Part shown: in pieces, positions 38,214 through 42,843 of the stretch
Layout: every line of letters begins with the position of its first letter
How positions within the stretch are numbered: the stretch's first letter is position 1
Source of the DNA: Aliivibrio sifiae
GTDB taxonomy: Bacteria; Pseudomonadota; Gammaproteobacteria; Enterobacterales; Vibrionaceae
NCBI RefSeq assembly: GCF_002954715.1
Contig: NZ_MSCP01000001.1
Location: 589,388 to 632,230, forward strand
DNA length: 42,843 nucleotides
Reading direction: 5' to 3'
Notes under the pieces: generated by a model
What the model saw: the letters and a program-made list of their open reading frames with translations, nothing else
Databases searched by the model: none
What the model was told of the DNA's origin: nothing
Program-made: the position numbers and the translations under genes

Positions 38214-38492
38214 CTAAGCTAGGCTAATACAAAGGAGAGATTTACTTATTATTCATGGGTTAATAGCACATTAGTAGACAATAAAAACATCGTATATATC
38301 AATTAAGTGATGAAATTTATCGTGTCCTAAGCGGTTGAAGAGGGATGAACAAGCCACGCTTGAGGTGTAAGTATTGGCAACAATAATGGTAATTTAAAAT
38401 GGGTATCTTTTACCTTAATCGGTATGACTTCATTTTGTTATTAAATAGAGCATTTATTTATGCATGAATATAAAATCCAAAGGAATTAAGAA
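38214..38492. other. Non-coding stretch between integrase remnant and glycosyltransferase gene
   Basis: No intact gene. On the minus strand a short open piece around 38290-38390 (SSLFNRLGHDKFHHLIDIYD) may be a decayed N-terminal part of the integrase. The rest is AT-rich with no feature that I can name. Confidence 0.35.
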
Positions 38493-38520
38493 TAAAAAGT
38501 CCTTGATTATAAGGACTTAA
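38493..38520 (-). terminator. Terminator of the glycosyltransferase gene
   Basis: AAGTCCTT (38497-38504) and AAGGACTT (38511-38518) form a perfect stem around six bases. On the minus strand a T-run follows, 25 or so bases after the gene's stop. Confidence 0.8.
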
Positions 38521-38542
38521 TTTAGCTCGTTTTTATGAAAAA

Positions 38543-39208
38543 TTAAAGCTTATACTTTCTCTTATTTAACATTCTTATTATTTTGTATTTAATGCTTTTT
38601 GTTTTTTTTGGTAAATCTTTTTGCGCTATTGTCACAATGGATTTTCTCGGCATTCTAGAACCAATAACAGTATTACTACAAAATGGTGAAATTCCAGATA
38701 ATAGACGTTTGGTAATCCAAGTATCTATTTGCATTGAATAGCCTGTTTTACTAGCTCTAGATAGTAGCATATCCGCAAAATATGGCGTTATTCCATAAAT
38801 ATATAGCGGAAAAAATCCATGTGTTTTTATGAATGATTCAGTAGAACTTTCACGCCAACCCGTTTCAGAAAATGAAACCATTCCGAGTTTAATTGTTTCA
38901 CATCTTATAGCATCTAACATTATACCTTGATGTATGAGAGCATTATCTTCAATAATTATTGCAGGTTCTAAATCGTCAACAACTCGACTCCACGCTGATG
39001 TATGAGCTTTCCAAGCCCCAAATTGTCCAGTAGAAAGCTTTCTCGATTTAAAAGACAATTGTCTGTCGCCGTAAGTTAAATTTTCTATTTTTAAATTATC
39101 TATCGATTCAGAATAAATAAATTCAAACTTTAAATTAAGACTATTTAATTGTCTTTCCATCATTGACATTCGGTCTTTGTTACCAGTCGTTAAAATATAT
39201 ATTTTCAT
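38543..39208 (-). CDS. Family-25-type glycosyltransferase (LPS/LOS type)
   Basis: A 221-residue protein with the layout of Glyco_transf_25: N-terminal KIYILTTGNKDRMSMMERQL, the STGQFGAWKAHTSAW block (about 59-73; the family has GxxGCxxSHxxxW) and IIIEDNALI (about 84-92) in place of the metal-binding LEDD. Such enzymes add galactose or similar sugars to lipooligosaccharide. The C-terminal tail is very Lys-rich. Codon use is strongly AT-biased and unlike the neighbours, which fits transfer. It is the only intact gene of the islet. The altered His and Asp positions make activity uncertain. Confidence 0.75.
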   Translation of the reverse strand: MKIYILTTGNKDRMSMMERQLNSLNLKFEFIYSESIDNLKIENLTYGDRQLSFKSRKLSTGQFGAWKAHTSAWSRVVDDLEPAIIIEDNALIHQGIMLDAIRCETIKLGMVSFSETGWRESSTESFIKTHGFFPLYIYGITPYFADMLLSRASKTGYSMQIDTWITKRLLSGISPFCSNTVIGSRMPRKSIVTIAQKDLPKKTKSIKYKIIRMLNKRKYKL

Positions 39209-39732
39209 TATTACCCTACGAATTATTATTTTTGTTTTGAAACTTTACATTTGCTTAGACAAATATGTTATTTATATCTTTTCATGAAATCTAGAATCCC
39301 AATTAATCGGTAGGCCCGCATAGAAATTGGCTGATTTTTATTCGCTTTTGTGAAAAATTTAGTTTGAGTAATCAATGATATCTTTTACGCTTAAAAAAAC
39401 AACATCGACGTTGGTTTTTCTACATCATGCATATGAGGCTGACATCAACATAACCTTTAGTTTCTACGTTATTATTAGCTTAAACTTATAATTTGAATTA
39501 AGTATGTGAAAGGAGCAAATTGTACGTATTGATATAGATTGTTTAACAAGAGATAAAAAGAATCTGACCGTGTTAGATGCGCCCTAGAAACGGTTGACAA
39601 GTTGTCGAGTTAGCTTCGTTTAAGTTCTTGGTATATAATTCTCAAATGAGGCATCTTATATGATGCCAAAACACTAATTATTGAGATGTAGTCACTGTTG
39701 CGATACTTAATTTATAATAGAGGACTAACCCA
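39209..39732. promoter_or_regulatory. Non-coding right part of the islet with promoter-like signals
   Basis: Very AT-rich. It holds a bulged hairpin near 39390-39420 (AAAAAC...GTTTTT), an imperfect palindrome TTGACAAGTTGTCGA (39594-39608), an extended -10-like sequence TGGTATATAAT (39629-39639), a small hairpin GGCATC/GATGCC (about 39652-39666) and a second TATAAT (39713-39718). These could drive the mini-ORF and the gene at 39801 in place of the lost ycgN promoter. No gene seen. Confidence 0.45.
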
Positions 39733-39801
39733 TTGTTAAATATTGAATTTAATGTATGTGCTCAGTGTGACCATATCACCAATCACCCGCACAGAAACTG
39801 A
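39733..39801 (+). CDS. Mini-ORF ending in the YcgN tail
   Basis: TTG at 39733 stands eight bases behind AGAGGA (39719-39724). The frame runs 22 codons and ends in [13 protein letters not shown], the orphaned 3' end of ycgN. Its TGA overlaps the ATG of the next gene (TGATG). Translation of this leader would restore the stop-start coupling that ycgN once gave. Whether it is translated is inference. Confidence 0.45.
   Translation: MLNIEFNVCAQCDHITNHPHRN
39769..39801 (+). repeat. Right attachment repeat (attR-like), original 3' end of ycgN
   Basis: 33 bases coding [10 protein letters not shown] and TGA, matching the left copy at 27 of 33 positions. Because its TGA overlaps the ATG of the following gene in a natural operon manner, this is probably the original chromosomal end of ycgN. 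Confidence 0.75.
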
Positions 39802-40100
39802 TGACTAACAAAGCAAAAACACAAAAACCTGATCGTAAAACTGCGATGCTTAACATCATTGAATTGGTGAAAGCGGATTTTCCATTTGATGCGCCTGAAG
39901 CTCAAATATGTGGTGATACGTGTGTAGGCTGTCCACGTAAGTTGATTGAGTTGGTGGAAGGTGAGTTGTTGTATTGGGAGTCTTACGTTCAGCGTGGAGA
40001 AACCCCTAATTTTTCAGAGATCGAAAGTTTTGCAAAGTTGTGTAAAAACGTTCGTCGTGGTTTAGTTAGAAATGGGATTTTAGAACCGCTACCAAGATAA
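39801..40100 (+). CDS. Small conserved protein with CxxxxCxxCP motif
   Basis: A 99-residue protein I cannot assign to a named family. It is basic at the N terminus (MTNKAKTQKPDRK), mostly helical in character, and has a cysteine motif ICGDTCVGCPRK at about residues 36-47 that could bind metal. It starts on the TGA of the displaced ycgN 3' end, so ancestrally it was the second gene of a ycgN operon and translationally coupled to it. A role near YcgN is implied by that coupling, but nothing more can be said. Confidence 0.8.
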   Translation: MTNKAKTQKPDRKTAMLNIIELVKADFPFDAPEAQICGDTCVGCPRKLIELVEGELLYWESYVQRGETPNFSEIESFAKLCKNVRRGLVRNGILEPLPR

Positions 40101-40124
40101 CGTCATACCATCAAAATTTAAAAC

Positions 40125-40158
40125 ATTACCCGCTATTGTCAATCGATAGCTGGGTAAT
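40125..40158 (+). terminator. Hairpin after the small gene
   Basis: ATTACCCGCTAT (40125-40136) pairs with ATAGCTGGGTAAT (40146-40158, one G-T pair) over about 12 pairs. The T-run is weak and comes late, so it may be a partial terminator. Confidence 0.55.
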
Positions 40159-40351
40159 ATCCCTCCATGTATTTTCTTTTTGTTATCTTTAGTGTTGTTG
40201 CACGGAATAGTTGTGTTTCCATCTGTAAACGAGTTGTTGCCTATTTTTAGACATTAACGCTTGAGGCTCTGTGTCCATCTTAATACAATTTACCTGCTCA
40301 TTATAAGAAACACATTATAAAACCCAGTCAGCCAACAATAAGATAATAATT

Positions 40352-41191
40352 ATGAAATTAGAAGCAATTGATTACACTGCTGAGAATGCAGCCGAGCTGT
40401 TTGTTAAATCACTGCGTGAGACAGGCTTTGGTGTATTGAAAAATCACCCAATTCAACAAGAGCTTGTACAAAGCATCTATGATAATTGGTATGAATTCTT
40501 TAATAGTGATGAAAAAGAAAACTTTCAGTTTAATGTAGAAACTCAAGATGGTTTTTTTCCTGCTTCTGTATCAGAAGTTGCGAAAGGACACACTAAAAAA
40601 GACATCAAAGAGTACTACCATTATTACCCAACAGGTCAATGTCCTGCTCAATTGAAGACTCAAATTCAAGAGTATTACGATAACGCGAATGTACTTGCCG
40701 CTGAGTTATTGTCTTGGGTTGAAAAATACTCACCGGAAGATGTTTCAGCATTGTACTCTCAATCGCTTTCTAGCATGGTTGAAAACAGTGATAAAACATT
40801 GCTTCGTGTATTGCATTACCCGCCATTAGAAGGCGATGAAGAGCTTGGTGCGATTCGAGCTGGAGCACATGAAGATATTAATTTATTAACGGTACTTCCT
40901 GCTGCTAATGAACCAGGTCTACAAGTAAAGAGTAAGAAAGGTGATTGGTTAGATGTCCCATGTGATTTTGGTAATTTAATCATTAATATTGGTGATATGT
41001 TGCAAGAAGCATCAGGTGGTTACTATCCATCAACTACACACCGAGTAATTAATCCAGAAGGTGCAGATAAAACGAAATCTCGTATCTCATTGCCTTTATT
41101 TTTACACCCAAAGCCAGAAGTAGTGCTGTCTGAGCGCCACACCGCAGACAGTTACCTAATGGAGCGTCTGCGTGAGTTAGGCGTGATTTAA
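40352..41191 (+). CDS. Isopenicillin-N-synthase-like Fe(II)/2-oxoglutarate oxygenase
   Basis: A 279-residue non-haem iron oxygenase. The iron ligands are His173 and Asp175 (AHEDINLL) and His230 (TTHRVINP); the 2-oxoglutarate-binding Arg-x-Ser is Arg244 and Ser246 (SRISLPLF). An N-terminal DIOX_N region is present (about 1-110). Family members act on small molecules, and the substrate here is unknown. It is a single gene with its own terminator. Confidence 0.87.
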   Translation: MKLEAIDYTAENAAELFVKSLRETGFGVLKNHPIQQELVQSIYDNWYEFFNSDEKENFQFNVETQDGFFPASVSEVAKGHTKKDIKEYYHYYPTGQCPAQLKTQIQEYYDNANVLAAELLSWVEKYSPEDVSALYSQSLSSMVENSDKTLLRVLHYPPLEGDEELGAIRAGAHEDINLLTVLPAANEPGLQVKSKKGDWLDVPCDFGNLIINIGDMLQEASGGYYPSTTHRVINPEGADKTKSRISLPLFLHPKPEVVLSERHTADSYLMERLRELGVI

Positions 41192-41215
41192 CTTATTCAA
41201 TTTGTTTGATAAGAA

Positions 41216-41244
41216 GCGAGTGACCTAAGTTACTCGCTTTTTTT
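41216..41244 (+). terminator. Terminator after the oxygenase gene
   Basis: GCGAGTGA (41216-41223) pairs with TTACTCGC (41230-41237, one G-T pair) around six bases, and seven T follow. Confidence 0.88.
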
Positions 41245-41354
41245 ATGTCAGTGTGAGCTAGATTACACCTTAATCGTGACTTTGTGGTGATACGCTCAAT
41301 CAGGTATTACTATTTTTCTATAATAAAGTGAGTTCAAAAAGGGAGGGTTTAGAT

Positions 41355-41846
41355 ATGGAATATCGCATTGTTGATATTACTAGTGAACATGATAATGATA
41401 TTTGCTACATCATTAAAAATGTTGGTGTTGAATTTGGTGCTGTTGGAGAGGGATTTGGCCCAGCTGACGATGAAGTATTAGAAATGAGCCGTCATTATAA
41501 TCCAGAGGAAAGAAGCAAATATCTCATTTTATTACTTAATGGCAGAGTTGTGGGAGGCTGTGGCTTAGCCCCATTTAATGGTAGTGAAACAATATGTGAA
41601 TTACGTAAACTATTTTTATTACCTGAAGCTCGAGGCAGAGGTTTTGGTAAAACTATCGCTGGAAAAATTTTAGCATTTGCCGATAAAATAGGTTTTCATC
41701 AATGTTATTTAGATACGCTTTCAAGTATGAAATCAGCAATACATTTATATGAAGAGCTTGGATTTAAACGATTAGCGAAACCAATTGAAGGAACAGAGCA
41801 TAATGGGTGTGACGTGTGGATGCTTAAAACCTTTACAAAAGAGTAA
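41355..41846 (+). CDS. GNAT-family N-acetyltransferase
   Basis: A 163-residue acetyl-CoA-dependent acetyltransferase. Motif A (LFLLPEARGRGFGKTIAGKIL region, about residues 92-112) contains the RGRGFGK pyrophosphate loop. Motif B (AIHLYEELGFKRL) follows. The ATG at 41355 stands behind a strong GGGAGG; a GTG 27 bases upstream is less likely. The acceptor substrate is unknown. Confidence 0.87.
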   Translation: MEYRIVDITSEHDNDICYIIKNVGVEFGAVGEGFGPADDEVLEMSRHYNPEERSKYLILLLNGRVVGGCGLAPFNGSETICELRKLFLLPEARGRGFGKTIAGKILAFADKIGFHQCYLDTLSSMKSAIHLYEELGFKRLAKPIEGTEHNGCDVWMLKTFTKE

Positions 41847-41852
41847 ATAGGT

Positions 41853-41870
41853 AAAGCAAACGTTTGCTTT
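41853..41870. promoter_or_regulatory. Perfect palindromic PurR box upstream of the nucleosidase gene
   Basis: AAAGCAAACGTTTGCTTT is an 18-base perfect palindrome that contains the PurR half-sites GCAAACGTTTGC. It begins seven bases after the GNAT stop and lies 65 bases before the nucleosidase gene. Confidence 0.85.
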
Positions 41871-41935
41871 TAGGGGTTATTCCTGTATTATCCGCCAAAA
41901 TTTTTAATCATAAAAATGCTAATTAGGATATATAC

Positions 41936-42751
41936 ATGTCATACCTTCGCTATTTATTTACGAGTTTATTTGTGCTTTTCTCATTTTCAGCATCAGCATC
42001 AGCAAAGCCAATTGTCTTACAAGGGGCGATGGATATTGAAGTGAATTATATGGTGGAGCAGTTAAAAGATGCACGAGCAGTTACTTTTGGTTCTTGGACG
42101 TTTTGGAAAGGCACGATAGATAATTACCCAGTGGTTGTATCTAGAACAGAAGTCGGCATCGCAAATGCGTCCGCATCAACAACACTAGCGATTGAAAAAT
42201 TCTCTCCAGAAATGATAGTTAACCAAGGGACTTCAGGAGGGCATGATCCTGAGCTTTATCGTGGTGATATCGTATTAGCAACGAAAAGTTTCAATATGGG
42301 AGCGAACCGCTCTGAGTTTTCTAAAGAGGAAGAGGGCATTCAGCCTGAGAAATGGAAAAACTTCACAGTAACTATGCGTTTAAGAGAAGATAATAAATTG
42401 ATTGAGCACGATGCGTTTTATTCAGCACCAGATCTTGTTGATTTTGCCTATGAAAATGTAAAACATCCAGGGAAAGGAAAAGTAGTGAAAGGCGTGATTG
42501 GTACTGCCGATGAGTGGAACCGAGAGGTGGCTAGAATTAATTGGTTGCACAAAACATATCAAACGGCGGCAGAAGAAATGGAAAGTTCATCAGCAGCTCT
42601 AGTGGCTGAGGCATATAAAGTTCCATTCATTGGTATTCGAATTTTATCGAACACGGATTTGCATAACCAAGATTTTGACCCTGAGACAGCGGTGACTAAT
42701 CAAAAATACGTTATTGATTTTGTGAAACAATGGATTGCAAAGCAGAAGTAA
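41936..42751 (+). CDS. Exported MTA/SAH-nucleosidase-like purine nucleosidase
   Basis: A 271-residue protein with a signal peptide (about residues 1-23, ASASA before the likely cut) and a nucleoside phosphorylase/nucleosidase fold of the MtnN type. Glu35 (GAMDIEV) matches the MtnN general base Glu12, and Met215-Glu216 (EEMESSS) the ribose-binding Met173-Glu174. At the position of MtnN's catalytic Asp197 stands Asn239 (LSNTD), with an ungapped spacing of 23 from the Glu. So substrate choice may differ from MTA/SAH. A PurR box upstream ties it to purine supply. It probably acts in the periplasm or outside the cell on purine nucleosides. Confidence 0.85.
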   Translation: MSYLRYLFTSLFVLFSFSASASAKPIVLQGAMDIEVNYMVEQLKDARAVTFGSWTFWKGTIDNYPVVVSRTEVGIANASASTTLAIEKFSPEMIVNQGTSGGHDPELYRGDIVLATKSFNMGANRSEFSKEEEGIQPEKWKNFTVTMRLREDNKLIEHDAFYSAPDLVDFAYENVKHPGKGKVVKGVIGTADEWNREVARINWLHKTYQTAAEEMESSSAALVAEAYKVPFIGIRILSNTDLHNQDFDPETAVTNQKYVIDFVKQWIAKQK

Positions 42752-42762
42752 TCAGCAGATAC

Positions 42763-42791
42763 AAAAAAGCCCCAGCATTTCTGCTAGGGCT
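42763..42791 (-). terminator. Minus-strand terminator before the tRNA-like end
   Basis: AGCCCCAGCA (42768-42777) pairs with TGCTAGGGCT (42782-42791) with one mismatch around TTTC. Six A precede it, which read as a T-run on the minus strand. It would end a transcript coming from the tRNA-like sequence beyond. It may also stop the nucleosidase message. Confidence 0.8.
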
Positions 42792-42798
42792 TTGAATG

Positions 42799-42843
42799 TG
42801 GTGGAGGGATAGGGATTTGAATGCTACACCTATCAACTAAAAG
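42799..42843 (-). tRNA. 3' part of a degenerate tRNA gene (cut by the window end)
   Basis: Read on the minus strand, the last bases are a T-loop TTCAAAT (42815-42821), a T-stem 3' arm, an acceptor arm TCCCTCC, a discriminator A and an encoded CCA (42799-42801). The acceptor arm resembles that of Vibrio tRNA-Tyr. But the T-stem has only three of five pairs and the invariant G53-C61 pair is lost. I take it as a tRNA pseudogene or a tRNA-derived attachment scar. The 5' part is outside the window. Confidence 0.5.

Larger units (their letters stand above)
37845..39801. mobile_element. Decayed integrative element in the 3' end of ycgN
   Basis: An islet of about 1.95 kb, more AT-rich than its surroundings, bounded by the two copies of the ycgN 3' end. 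It holds an integrase remnant whose 3' end points to the left copy (as attP lies beside int in many phages), a lone glycosyltransferase gene with a terminator, and a non-coding stretch ending in a promoter-like sequence and a mini-ORF. No other phage or conjugation gene remains. The insertion separates ycgN from the small gene at 39801, whose ATG overlaps the TGA of the right copy. Confidence 0.7.

Overview
The window looks like a piece of the main chromosome of a marine gammaproteobacterium of the Vibrionaceae, most likely Aliivibrio (V. fischeri group). I infer this from the AT-rich composition, from the Vibrio-type gene order fimV-truA-accD-folC-dedD-cvpA-purF and rssB-like/DUF454-apt-dnaX-ybaB-recR, and from close protein resemblance to enteric and Vibrio orthologues. 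No species-level search was possible.

Layout. 1-7000 is a housekeeping run on the + strand: the C-terminal part of FimV, TruA, AccD, FolC, DedD, CvpA and PurF, with a near-perfect PurR operator before cvpA and a hairpin terminator between cvpA and purF. 7000-13800 holds a LysR regulator, an RssB-like response regulator, a DUF454 membrane protein, Apt, DnaX with a conserved -1 frameshift site that makes gamma as well as tau, YbaB and RecR. 13750-23300 holds a rhombosortase-type protease, the tRNA acp3U transferase TapT, a dGTPase, an aldehyde dehydrogenase, an EamA transporter, a secreted protein with a possible permuted-papain active site, and a YqhD/YqhC-like divergent pair with a RibD/DHFR-fold reductase. 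23300-32100 holds alaA and the complete menaquinone operon menF-D-H-B-C-E. 32100-37300 holds a crotonase-family protein, a TetR regulator in an operon with an LplT-PlsC-type fusion, a Tim44-domain protein and small conserved proteins.

The most interesting region is 37437-40100. The ycgN gene is followed by about 1.9 kb of AT-rich DNA and then, at 39769-39801, by a second copy of its last 33 bases. That copy differs from the first only at synonymous positions and in the stop codon (TAA versus TGA). Between the copies lie a decayed tyrosine-integrase gene (minus strand, next to the left copy) and a lone family-25-type glycosyltransferase. I read this as the remnant of an integrative element that used the 3' end of ycgN as its attachment site and split ycgN from a downstream small cysteine-motif gene. 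That small gene starts at 39801, and its ATG overlaps the TGA of the right-hand ycgN copy. At the right junction the element also supplies a promoter-like sequence, a ribosome binding site and a TTG codon, which form a 22-codon mini-ORF ending in the YcgN tail.

40300-42843 holds an isopenicillin-N-synthase-like oxygenase, a GNAT acetyltransferase, a secreted MTA/SAH-nucleosidase-like protein behind a perfect palindromic PurR box, a minus-strand terminator and, at the window edge, what looks like the 3' part of a degenerate tRNA gene.
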